Below, one piece after another: positions 45,207-53,215 of a stretch of DNA of 64,000 bases (position 1 is its first letter; every line of letters starts with the position of its first letter). This stretch comes from Pseudomonas sp. QS1027 (GTDB taxonomy: Bacteria; Pseudomonadota; Gammaproteobacteria; Pseudomonadales; Pseudomonadaceae). The position numbers and the translations under genes are program-made. Below the pieces are notes generated by a model. That model was not told the origin of the DNA, did no database searches, and saw only the letters and a list, made by a program, of their open reading frames with translations. The stretch covers positions 124,001 to 188,000 of the forward strand of contig NZ_PHSU01000019.1 of NCBI RefSeq assembly GCF_002814235.1, read 5' to 3'.

Positions 45207-45465
45207 GTGGAGGCCTCAGGCCCTCGACGCCCTGGCCGAGATTCTCGATTACATTGAGCAATACAACCCCGCTGCCGCCGCTTCTCTGCACCGCACAATT
45301 GTGGCCGCTACCGAGGGGCTATCCGCAATGCCCTACAGCTTCAAGCATGGCTGATTGCCCGATATTCGGGAAATGGTTGTCCATCCAAACTACGTGGTGG
45401 TGTACCAAGTGGTCGAGCATATCGATATAGTGACGGTGCTACATTCCCGGCAACACTACCCCTGA
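45193..45465 (+). pseudogene. ParE/RelE-type toxin with internal stop codon
   Basis: The frame from GTG 45193 gives MLLVKWRPQALDALAEILDY and continues to TGA 45463-45465 with ParE landmarks (REMVVHPNYVVVYQV; VLHSRQHYP). It is broken by an in-frame TGA at 45352-45354 (codon 54), where the family normally has Arg, so a single CGA to TGA change explains it. The peptide before the stop lacks the C-terminal strands needed for toxicity. Everything else is in frame, which suggests recent loss or suppression. Confidence 0.85.
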
Positions 45466-45833
45466 TGTGAGTGGTATTTACTTATCCTTCTTCGGGCATC
45501 TATTTTTCCTGACACCGGTCCTCGCTGATCTATGTATTGTCATTAGCAAGGGCAGGGCTTGGCGTTTCGTCGACTAAGTCGATGGCATCGTAGGACTGCG
45601 AGTCGGCGGCTTTTTCTACCGCAGGCGCAGCCCGCGACCCTCAATCAGCACGCGAAGAATCCTTCCGAAAAAACTCATATTTCCCACATGCTTCAGGCAT
45701 GGGAGAATATTGCGTGCGCCAAACGCCAGGGCTACAGTTCGGATGTCGCTGAAAATTCAGCGACATCGGGTTTTGCAGCCCGGGTTCTAAGAAGGCGTAC
45801 AGCACCGCGGAAGCGGTTTTTTTGCTCGCGTTA
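45466..45833. other. Leader/intergenic region with strong hairpin before the C4-like RNA
   Basis: About 370 bp with no gene. It has a perfect 11-bp hairpin GATGTCGCTGA/TCAGCGACATC (45742-45767, AAAT loop) followed by GGGTTTTG. An AAGAAGG copy at 45789-45795 repeats the Shine-Dalgarno sequence of the downstream gene. A terminator-like hairpin follows at 45804-45823. The region seems to be the untranslated leader of the DUF6124 gene. Confidence 0.6.
45804..45823 (+). terminator. Intrinsic terminator/attenuator before the C4-like RNA
   Basis: ACCGC/GCGGT stem with a GGAA (GNRA) loop, followed by seven T residues. It ends 10 bp before the C4-like fold. It could attenuate the leader transcript or mark the processing boundary of the small RNA. 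Confidence 0.65.
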
Positions 45834-45908
45834 TGGCGAGCTGTGCGCAGGAGGCTTCGGCCTGCCGGTTCCTTCTTACCGGTCTGCAAACCTGTGTACG
45901 GCTCGCCA
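45834..45908 (+). ncRNA. C4 antisense RNA-like element
   Basis: A 12-bp closing stem (TGGCGAGCTGTG with TACGGCTCGCCA, two G-T pairs) encloses two hairpins: GCAGG/CCTGC with a UUCG-containing loop, and CGGT/ACCG with a TCCTTCTT loop. The conserved TCTGCAAACCTG strand follows. Layout and sequence match the C4 RNA family known from phage P1/P7 and seen in many pseudomonads. The TCCTTCTT loop is perfectly complementary to AAGAAGGA (45952-45959), the Shine-Dalgarno of the next gene. It probably represses translation of that gene. Confidence 0.7.
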
Positions 45909-45967
45909 CCTTTCGTTTTGCAGCGTGGAGATGACGAGTTCTCTTACAGTTAAGAAGGAGCGTCACC

Positions 45968-46411
45968 ATGTCAAAGAAAATCACCCCCGATCCGCCGGTT
46001 GTTCGCAAACCTCTCGGTACCGCTGACAGAAGCGTTTACCTGCGCAAACTCTCTGATACCCCATCCAACGAGCCCGAGTCGGTCCCGACCAATCCCCCTC
46101 GGTTGCTCGACACCCTCGCATTCACCTGCGCCAAACCCGTCACCCCCGAAGCCCCATACAAGCCCACGCTGTTCGCCATCCAACCCGGCATCAACGCCCA
46201 GGACGCACTGATCTACGTTTCCAATCTGCTCGAAACGGCGGAACTCAACGGCGACGAAATCAGCCTGCATACCAACCCCGTCGAGCGAGCGTTGTTCTGG
46301 GGTATGTTGCATTCGGTGGAGGTGGCGCGTGCGGTGGTGGATGCCTTGCTTGAAGGCGCGTCCCCATCCAATCAGCTGTCCGCCGTAGCGGGCAACCATT
46401 CGGTTGATTGA
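45968..46411 (+). CDS. DUF6124 (DUF3077) family protein
   Basis: 147 residues. The C-terminal half carries the family core LFAIQPGINAQDALIYVSNLLETAE. The N-terminal part is Pro-rich and polar. AAGGAG lies 7 nt before the ATG, and the same segment is the predicted target of the C4-like RNA upstream. Family members are small cytoplasmic proteins, multi-copy in Pseudomonas and of unknown function. A terminator follows at 46454-46484. Confidence 0.88.
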   Translation: MSKKITPDPPVVRKPLGTADRSVYLRKLSDTPSNEPESVPTNPPRLLDTLAFTCAKPVTPEAPYKPTLFAIQPGINAQDALIYVSNLLETAELNGDEISLHTNPVERALFWGMLHSVEVARAVVDALLEGASPSNQLSAVAGNHSVD

Positions 46412-46453
46412 GGTAGTGAGCAAATAAATCTGTTCCCGTTTCCCCACTTAGAG

Positions 46454-46484
46454 AGATCAAGCTTGGCCGCTTGATCTATTTTTC
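46454..46484 (+). terminator. Intrinsic terminator after the DUF6124 gene
   Basis: Perfect 9-bp stem AGATCAAGC/GCTTGATCT with a 6-nt loop, followed by ATTTTT. It is 42 bp beyond the DUF6124 stop. Confidence 0.9.
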
Positions 46485-46543
46485 GTTAAGAGCTGCGCAA
46501 AACACACCAGGCTGAAACTTCACTCAGCATGCCTCTCGGCGCT

Positions 46544-47488
46544 CTAACCCTGAACAGGCATCAGAACCGACCTTGTGTGACGATGGAGGAACTCGACCTC
46601 CGTGCGCAACACGTCGTCGAACGCCGCCCCACCTTCGTAGACATCGTAGTGGCCACCGCTGCTGCGGAACAATTCGGCCCGTGGTGCTCGGCGTGCGACC
46701 TTGAGCGCGGCAGGCACCGGTGCAATGGAGTCTGCCTCCGGGACAACCAGCAGGAGCGGAACACGCACGAATGCGGCGCGGCGCACGGGGCGGCGCCAGG
46801 AGAAGCTCAGCAGAGACCGCGCGGCCACGCGGTTGTGCCATTGTGTCCCATCCTTCGGTGTCATGAGCCTCTCTCCGAACAGACCGTCCGGTGTGGCGCC
46901 GATGGACAGCTCCCCAGGTTTCCCATGACCGGGAATGTAGATCGGCTGGCGGCCGAACAGGGAACCGAGAAGGTCAAACAGCGCCAGCCCAAAGAGTCGG
47001 ATTCCGTTCTTGGGCGGGGCCATCATCGCCGCGGCCAAGCCGTCCGTGAGTGGGGCCTGGGCAATCGCTCCAGCCAGCCGAGTGTCGGAGACAGCCAGTT
47101 CGAGGACATGCATGCCGGCGAACGAAGTCCCCCAGACAATGACCTGGCGCGGATCGATGTAGGCCTGCTCAACGGCCCAACCGATGACGCTGCTGTAGTC
47201 CGCGAGTTGGCGTGGGACAGAGAGCACCTCGCGCGGCTGTCCACCGGAACCACCGAAATTTCGGTAGTCAAAGGCGATGGCGACGAATCCTTCCTCGCTG
47301 AAGCGCTCCGCGAACGGCGCCAGTCCTCCCGCCTTGATGGCGCCGATACCGTGAGCCATCACCACGGCAGGGTGGGGGCCGCTGCTCTCGGGCAGGTAGA
47401 CCCACGCTTCGATCATGTCGCCCGACGCCGTCGCAATCTGCACGGTGATACGCCTGGTGGAGGACTTGTTGGGGGATGTCATGGGCAT
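46544..47488 (-). CDS. Alpha/beta hydrolase
   Basis: 314 residues from the ATG at 47488, with AAGGAAGG just upstream; the frame is open to 47689 but lacks coding character there. The nucleophile elbow is WGTSFAG (Ser122) and the oxyanion region is VVMAHGIG. The acid and histidine lie in VVPEADSIAP and SSGGHYDVYEG. It belongs to the dienelactone hydrolase/acetyl xylan esterase-like group. No signal peptide is present. It lies 47 bp downstream of the MFS gene on the same strand, so the two may form an operon under the divergent LysR. Confidence 0.88.
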   Translation of the reverse strand: MPMTSPNKSSTRRITVQIATASGDMIEAWVYLPESSGPHPAVVMAHGIGAIKAGGLAPFAERFSEEGFVAIAFDYRNFGGSGGQPREVLSVPRQLADYSSVIGWAVEQAYIDPRQVIVWGTSFAGMHVLELAVSDTRLAGAIAQAPLTDGLAAAMMAPPKNGIRLFGLALFDLLGSLFGRQPIYIPGHGKPGELSIGATPDGLFGERLMTPKDGTQWHNRVAARSLLSFSWRRPVRRAAFVRVPLLLVVPEADSIAPVPAALKVARRAPRAELFRSSGGHYDVYEGGAAFDDVLRTEVEFLHRHTRSVLMPVQG

Positions 47489-47535
47489 TGCCTTCCTTTC
47501 ATTACTGCTCGGCTCCGCTTGGCGGAAGCTTGAAA

Positions 47536-48735
47536 TTAATGACCTGCGCCGGCGAAGGCGCGATAGTCGACGCTGCGGTTTCTGGCCATCAGCAGGAGCA
47601 GTAATGCCAGTCCCAGCGCTGAGACGATGGCTCCCGTCATGCCCATGTAGGAAACGCTGACAGTGCTGAGGGTGACGCCCCCCAGCCACGATCCCAGTGC
47701 AATACCTGAGTTGAAGCCGGCAATGTTCAGCCCGGCCGCGACACCATGGGCGTGCGGCACATACTGCTCAGCGACCCCCATCAGACGGGCCTGCAAGGCA
47801 GGTACAGCAGCGAAAGTGAACATGCCCAGCAAGGCGACAAGGATGCCCATGACCGCGGCAGACTGGGCAAAGACCCACATGCCGAGTGCGGAAAGGGCAA
47901 TACCGACGATCATGATCACGCTGGCCCGGTTTACCCCGAGACGATCGGTCAGCTTGCCACCGAGCACGTTGCCGATTGCGGCAAACACACCATAGACCAG
48001 CATGAAGATGCCGACGGTGTGGCTGCTGACGTGCGTCACCTCGGTGAGCAGCGGGGCGATGTAGGTATAGGCGGTGAACGAACCGGCATAACCCAGCACG
48101 GTCACAAAGGCGGCGGCCAGCAATGCAGGATGGAAGAGGGCCTTGAGGGCCTGCCCTACGGATGCGTTGCCTCCATGACCTGGTGCTTTCTCAGGTTCTT
48201 TCATGCCCAGCAGCAGGCCAAGGAAACCCAGTGCACCGAATACGGCAATGGCGCCAAGCACGGGGCGCCAGGAGATCATGCCGCCCAGATAGGTGCTGAT
48301 CGGGACGCCAATGGCCATGGCAATAGTGAAGCCACCAAAGACGACAGCCACTGCGCTGCCGGCTTTCTTCGGCCCAACGAGGCGTGCGGCGGTACTTGAG
48401 GCCACTGCGAGGAAGAGGCCATGCCCCATCCCTGCGACAAAGCGTGCGGCCAGCAGCATCGACAGGCTGGTGGCGAATGCCGCGATCAGGCTACCGGCCG
48501 AGAACACCAACACGGTCATCAGCATGACGCGCTTGCGCGACCACCCCGCAGTCAACGCCGTCAGAATCGGTGCCGCGAAGGTCGCGCCCAATGCATACAG
48601 GGTGACGGCGGCGCCAGCCTGCTCGACCTTGACGCCAAGGCCCTGGGCCATGACCTCGGTGAGGCCGATGGGAACGAATTCGGCGAGGCCCAGCGCAAAG
48701 GCGCTGAGGGTGAATATGTACACGATGAATGGCAT
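47536..48735 (-). CDS. MFS transporter, DHA1 (AraJ-like) drug/sugar efflux family
   Basis: 399 residues with 12 predicted transmembrane helices. The DHA1 landmarks are ALGLAEFVPIGLTEVMAQGL in TM1 and the motif-A-like GWSRKRVML loop. No periplasmic domain is visible. The family exports sugars, arabinose-like compounds or drugs by proton antiport. It is divergent from a LysR gene, the usual regulator of such exporters. Confidence 0.92.
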   Translation of the reverse strand: MPFIVYIFTLSAFALGLAEFVPIGLTEVMAQGLGVKVEQAGAAVTLYALGATFAAPILTALTAGWSRKRVMLMTVLVFSAGSLIAAFATSLSMLLAARFVAGMGHGLFLAVASSTAARLVGPKKAGSAVAVVFGGFTIAMAIGVPISTYLGGMISWRPVLGAIAVFGALGFLGLLLGMKEPEKAPGHGGNASVGQALKALFHPALLAAAFVTVLGYAGSFTAYTYIAPLLTEVTHVSSHTVGIFMLVYGVFAAIGNVLGGKLTDRLGVNRASVIMIVGIALSALGMWVFAQSAAVMGILVALLGMFTFAAVPALQARLMGVAEQYVPHAHGVAAGLNIAGFNSGIALGSWLGGVTLSTVSVSYMGMTGAIVSALGLALLLLLMARNRSVDYRAFAGAGH

Positions 48736-48840
48736 ATGAGCCTCTTTCGGAATTGGGAAAAAATCGGCCTTTTGCCGTGATTGCCCGGAATCCTAGAGAG
48801 GTTGAATTGATACTGGAAATTATTGTTTATGGGTCTATAG

Positions 48841-48854
48841 ATAAATATATTTAT
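48841..48854. promoter_or_regulatory. AT palindrome ATAAATATATTTAT between MFS and LysR genes
   Basis: A perfect 14-bp palindrome in the 231-bp divergent region. LysR proteins bind dyad T-N11-A sites, and this element lies in a suitable position for both genes. The role is inferred. Confidence 0.4.
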
Positions 48855-48966
48855 ACGTCTGTTCAGGCTGGGCACTATGCTGACAGCCCATCAGGCGCCT
48901 GATAGTCCCGGGCTTACCCGCCTGGAAAACTCCGAGAGGGCGCCGGCATCGGCGTGGTAGCGCTTC

Positions 48967-49857
48967 ATGAGTCATCTTGATCATTTACGGACATTCATTG
49001 AGGCCTACCGGCTGCAATCCTTCTCGCGTGCGGCCGAATCGTTGGGGATGACACAGCCCGGCGCGTCGCTGCACATTCAAGCGCTGGAAGCCTTCGTGGG
49101 CAAACCCCTGTTCGTACGGCGAGCCCGTGGTGTCACGCCGACAGAGGCCGCAGACGAATTGGCACGAGCAATTGGGCCGATGCTGGACGGGCTGGAAACA
49201 CGCCTGGCTTCCTACCGCCTCAGCGGTGAAATTGGCGGGACCGTCCATATCGCCGGCCCCTCCGACTTTATCTATTCAAAGATTACATCGGGGCTGGCGC
49301 CTCTAATGGCCCAGGGGTTTCAGATTCGTTTACATACCGGTAACCGGGAGCGCATCTATAGCCTACTCAACAGTTCAACCGTCGATCTGGCCATTACGGC
49401 CTCCATGCCGGATGAGCGTTCCCATGGGTTTGCACGGCTGTTGACCGAACGGTTTCTGCTGGTGATGGCCCCCCATCTGGCGAAGGCGCTTGGCAAACAG
49501 CCCACCGAACAGGGGTTGGCGAAGCTGCCGCTGATTGCTTTCGACGAAGATCTACCGCTGATTCGGCCGGTGTGGACAGCCCTGTTCCGGTTCGCGCCGA
49601 CCTTGCAGGCTGCACTCACCATTGCGGATCTGCGTATTATCCAGGACCTGGTTGTGAAGGGGCAGGGATGGAGCGTCCTTCCCGATTACCAGTGTACCGA
49701 GGCGCTTGAATCGGGAAGGCTGGTGACTATTACGCCGCTCCAGGACGCCCCGACGAATAATCTGTATCTGGTCTGGAAAAAAGCCTCGATGCGCAATCCG
49801 AGCATTGTCCATGTGCGCGATTTCATCCTTGGATTGTTTGCGGATCAGGCCGACTAA
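48967..49857 (+). CDS. LysR-type transcriptional regulator
   Basis: 296 residues. The N-terminal HTH reads LRTFIEAYRLQSFSRAAESLGMTQPGASLHIQALEAFVG, and the substrate-binding domain follows. It is divergent from the MFS transporter gene, which it probably controls together with the hydrolase. Confidence 0.92.
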   Translation: MSHLDHLRTFIEAYRLQSFSRAAESLGMTQPGASLHIQALEAFVGKPLFVRRARGVTPTEAADELARAIGPMLDGLETRLASYRLSGEIGGTVHIAGPSDFIYSKITSGLAPLMAQGFQIRLHTGNRERIYSLLNSSTVDLAITASMPDERSHGFARLLTERFLLVMAPHLAKALGKQPTEQGLAKLPLIAFDEDLPLIRPVWTALFRFAPTLQAALTIADLRIIQDLVVKGQGWSVLPDYQCTEALESGRLVTITPLQDAPTNNLYLVWKKASMRNPSIVHVRDFILGLFADQAD

Positions 49858-49923
49858 TTTTACGCGACATCAAATATCCGAACAGCAACACGCATCACGC
49901 CAACAAAAAACAAGGATCCGTTC

Positions 49924-51165
49924 ATGACGTTCAATCTCCCCCGCACCGTATTGGCCACCACCCTCGGCCTGGCGCTCGCTTGCGGTTTTACCGCCCCGGC
50001 CTGGAGCGCCGAACCCCATAAACAAATCCAGGCCGATGCCGAACAGTACAAGGCTGAAGCCTTGAAGTTGCTGGAGCGTCTGGTGAATATCGATTCGGGT
50101 TCCGGCTACGAGCCGGGCCTGACCCAGGTGCGTGATATCGCCGTCGATGAGCTGAAAAAGCTCGGCGCCACCATCGAGCTGGTTCCCGATGCGCACGCCC
50201 ACAACAGTCATGTACTCGCTACCTTCAAAGGCACCGGCAAGGCAAAAATCCTCTTGATGGCGCATATGGACACCGTGTTCAAGGAAGGCTCGGCGAGCGA
50301 GCGGCCGTTTCATATCAAGGACGGCCGCGCCTATGGCCCCGGGGTGATGGATGACAAGGGCGGCATCGTCGCCGGGATCTATGCCCTCAAGGTGCTGAAG
50401 AACCAGAACTTCCAGGACTACGCGCAGATCACCTTCCTGCTCGACGCCAGCGAGGAAACCGGCTCGGATATCGCGTCCGAACTGATCCGTAAAACCGCCA
50501 AGGCCCACGACGTCACCCTGAACCTGGAACCCGGTCGTCCGGCCGATGGCCTGGTGGTCTGGCGCAAAGGCAGCGCCACCGCGGTGGTCGAGGTCAAGGG
50601 CAAGGCCGCGCATGCCGGTGTGGCGCCAGAGCTGGGGCGTAACGCGGCGATGGAGGCGGCCCACCAGATCCTGCAACTGAGCAAGCTGGGCGACGAAGAG
50701 AAGAAAACCACCATCAACTTCACCGTGCTCAAGGCCGGGGACCGGGTCAATGTGATTCCGGACGAGGCCATTGCCAAGGCCGATGTGCGGGCGGCCTTGC
50801 CGGAGGAGTTCGATCGGATCGAAAAGGACCTGGCCCGGGTTTCGGCCAACAAGCTGATTCCGGAAACCGAGGTCAAGACCAGCTTGCTGCGCGGCCTGCC
50901 GCCGATGCCGGAAACCGCCGAGTCGGATGCGCTGGTGACTATTGCCCAGGGGATCTACGGCGAACTGGGCCGCAAACTGACCATCGAGGGCAGCGGCGGG
51001 GCGGCGGATGCCAGCCTGTCGGCGGGCGTGGGCACGCCGACGCTGGATGGCTTCGGGATTGTCGGCGGCAATATCCATACCCCCGAGGAGTACGCCGAGG
51101 TGGAAAGCGTGTCCCCCCGGATCTATCTGCTGAGTCGGATGATCATGGAACTGGCCAAGCGCTAG
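49924..51165 (+). CDS. Exported M20 family glutamate carboxypeptidase-like metallopeptidase
   Basis: 413 residues. A Sec signal peptide (residues 1-29, ending PAWSA) precedes an M20 peptidase with two-zinc site residues His114 and Asp143 (LLMAHMDTVF, GVMDDKGG) and the catalytic/metal glutamates Glu177-Glu178 (DASEETGS). The C-terminal metal His lies in GGNIHTPEEY. The central lid/dimerisation domain starts near AAHAGVAPELG. The closest known type is Pseudomonas carboxypeptidase G2, which releases C-terminal glutamate from folates; substrate specificity here is not proven. Confidence 0.9.
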   Translation: MTFNLPRTVLATTLGLALACGFTAPAWSAEPHKQIQADAEQYKAEALKLLERLVNIDSGSGYEPGLTQVRDIAVDELKKLGATIELVPDAHAHNSHVLATFKGTGKAKILLMAHMDTVFKEGSASERPFHIKDGRAYGPGVMDDKGGIVAGIYALKVLKNQNFQDYAQITFLLDASEETGSDIASELIRKTAKAHDVTLNLEPGRPADGLVVWRKGSATAVVEVKGKAAHAGVAPELGRNAAMEAAHQILQLSKLGDEEKKTTINFTVLKAGDRVNVIPDEAIAKADVRAALPEEFDRIEKDLARVSANKLIPETEVKTSLLRGLPPMPETAESDALVTIAQGIYGELGRKLTIEGSGGAADASLSAGVGTPTLDGFGIVGGNIHTPEEYAEVESVSPRIYLLSRMIMELAKR

Positions 51166-51314
51166 GGCCTGGTTGGTTCAGATCTCTTTTGCAGAGCGGG
51201 TAACCTGGAATCGCCCCTACCACCGCGTGCAGTTGCAATTCCGTATCAAAAGCATCTCGGCTGCACGCTATTGGGTGTACTATCAAGGTTCTGTCCATCA
51301 GATATCAGTTAGCC

Positions 51315-51749
51315 ATGTCCACGCTAAGCGAAGAGAGCCGCCGGATCGTAGCTTCTCTGGCGCACCGCGTCGGCCCTAACGCTGACATTGAAAAAGTCGC
51401 CCACGCGATTATTTCGACCTTGCAAGATATGGGCGCTGCCCTCACTGGCATTATCGGCCAGCAAGGGGTTGCCGCGCTCTATCGCCGCAGTCTCCACCTG
51501 AGTACCTCCACTCATCCTCGGTTGGCCAGCACCTATGACAGTGTGCAGGGCTCCATGGATCTGACGGCCCTCTCATCCGTACTCGCCGAGCAAAGCGAAA
51601 CCGATGCGCTGTTTTTCGGTGAAGTGTTGCTGACCACTTACTACGAGTTGCTGACCACACTGATCGGGCCTTCGCTCACCGCGCGTTTGCTGAGTAGCGT
51701 GTGGGAACCTTCTTTGAGTGACACCCCTTCGCAGGAAAATTCGCCATGA
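51315..51749 (+). CDS. KaiC-operon partner protein of unknown function
   Basis: 144 residues, all-helical and cytoplasmic. It has no KaiB-like thioredoxin fold motif, so it is not KaiB. Its stop overlaps the KaiC start by 4 bp (ATGA at 51746-51749), so it is translationally coupled and probably interacts with the ATPase. The sequence (ADIEKVAHAIISTLQDMGAAL; SLHLSTSTHPRLASTYDSVQ) matches no family I can name. Confidence 0.75.
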   Translation: MSTLSEESRRIVASLAHRVGPNADIEKVAHAIISTLQDMGAALTGIIGQQGVAALYRRSLHLSTSTHPRLASTYDSVQGSMDLTALSSVLAEQSETDALFFGEVLLTTYYELLTTLIGPSLTARLLSSVWEPSLSDTPSQENSP

Positions 51750-53206
51750 GCACCAAAGTGACTATCAACCGCCTGGCCACTGGTGTGCCAGGACTGGACG
51801 AGGTGCTGGGCGGGGGATTGCCGGAATTTTCGTTCAACATGATCGCCGGCCCGCCAGGCTGTGGCAAAACCACCCTGGCTCACCAGATGATGTTTGCCCT
51901 GGCGACCCCCGAGCGCCCGGCGCTGTTCTTTACCGTGCTGGGCGAGCCGCCGCTGAAGATGCTGCGCTATCAGCAGCAATTCGACTTTTTCGACAGCGAA
52001 GCGATCAACCAGTCGATTCGTTACGTCAACCTGGCCGATGACACCCTGGCCGGCAATCTGGACGAAGTGCTGCGACGCATCGTCAGCGAGGTCGAGGCGC
52101 ACTCGCCGGCGCTGGTGTTTGTCGACTCGTTCCGCTCCGTGGTGCTGGCGAGCCAGACCCAGGACAACCCGAACAACAACCTGCCACAGTTCGTTCAGCA
52201 ACTGGGCATGTTGATGACCACCTGGCAGGCGACGACCTTCCTGATCGGCGAGTACTTCACCGAAACCGATACCAACCCGATTTTCACCGTGGCCGACGGC
52301 CTGATCTGGCTGCGCCAGAGCGTCGAGCGCAACTCCATGGTGCGCAAGATGGAAATCATGAAGATGCGCGGCCAGCCTACGCTGCCAGGCCTGCACACCT
52401 TCCGCATTGCCAGCTCGGGGATCAAGGTGTTTGCGCCCGCGGCGCTCAACCCGGTGGAAGCGCCGCTGGAGTTCCCGATCAAGCGCTTGAAGATGGGCGT
52501 TCCGCAGCTCGACGACATGCTCGGTGGCGGCTTGCCTCGCGGCTATTCCTTGCTGGTCGCCGGGCCCTCGGGTTCGGGCAAGAGCATCCTGGCGGCTGCC
52601 TTCCTCGCCGAAGGCGTGCGCAATGGTGAAACCGGTGTGATCGCGGTGTTTGAGCAACGCCCCAATCACTCCCAGAACGCTACCCTTGCCGGACTGATCC
52701 AGAGCGGGCAGGTCGGCCTGGTGGACAGTCGCGCTCCCGATCTGTCGATTGATGAAATTGTCCAGTTGCTGCTCAGCGAGATCAACCGGCTGAAAGCCAG
52801 CCGTGTGGTCATTGATTCGCTGTCGGGGTTCGAACTGGCACTGGCGCCGACCTTCCGCGAAGACTTTCGCGAGTCGCTGTCGCGCATGGTCACCGCACTG
52901 ACCAGCGCGGGCGTCAGCGTGCTGATGACCTCGGAGCTGGAAGACCGTTATACCGACCTGCGTTTCAGCCCCTACGGCACGGCGTTTCTCACCGACGCGA
53001 TCATTGTCCAGCGCTATATCGAAGTGCAGAGCCGCTTGCTGCGTATCATGGCCGTGGTCAAGGTGCGGGCCAGTGCCCACTCCGATGAGTTGCGTCTGTA
53101 TCGTATCGACGATAACGGTGTGCAGATCGGCGAAATGTTGCCGGATCAGGAAGGTTTGCTGGGGGGACGGCCAACCCGGCAGTCTCCTCAAGTCAACAAT
53201 GGGTGA
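51746..53206 (+). CDS. KaiC-like tandem RecA-domain ATPase
   Basis: 486 residues with two RecA-type ATPase domains. The first has Walker A GPPGCGKTT (residues 35-43) and Walker B LVFVDSF (Asp127); the second has Walker A GPSGSGKS (273-280) and Walker B RVVIDSL (Asp357). The catalytic Glu-Glu of cyanobacterial KaiC is reduced to GE in the first domain and EQ in the second, and the loop equivalent to the phosphosite reads SPYGTAFLTDAI. So it is a KaiC-family protein without clock-type residues. It is coupled to a histidine kinase gene 9 bp downstream and probably acts as its input. Confidence 0.92.
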   Translation: MSTKVTINRLATGVPGLDEVLGGGLPEFSFNMIAGPPGCGKTTLAHQMMFALATPERPALFFTVLGEPPLKMLRYQQQFDFFDSEAINQSIRYVNLADDTLAGNLDEVLRRIVSEVEAHSPALVFVDSFRSVVLASQTQDNPNNNLPQFVQQLGMLMTTWQATTFLIGEYFTETDTNPIFTVADGLIWLRQSVERNSMVRKMEIMKMRGQPTLPGLHTFRIASSGIKVFAPAALNPVEAPLEFPIKRLKMGVPQLDDMLGGGLPRGYSLLVAGPSGSGKSILAAAFLAEGVRNGETGVIAVFEQRPNHSQNATLAGLIQSGQVGLVDSRAPDLSIDEIVQLLLSEINRLKASRVVIDSLSGFELALAPTFREDFRESLSRMVTALTSAGVSVLMTSELEDRYTDLRFSPYGTAFLTDAIIVQRYIEVQSRLLRIMAVVKVRASAHSDELRLYRIDDNGVQIGEMLPDQEGLLGGRPTRQSPQVNNG

Positions 53207-53215
53207 GTCAAGGCC

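Noticed and set aside
45559..46026. Plus-strand open frame across the C4-like leader
   Set aside because: It overlaps structured RNA and a terminator, has Arg-rich translation and runs into the DUF6124 gene in a different frame.
51315..51749. KaiB gene
   Set aside because: The protein is longer than KaiB, appears all-helical and lacks the thioredoxin-like beta-alpha-beta start.
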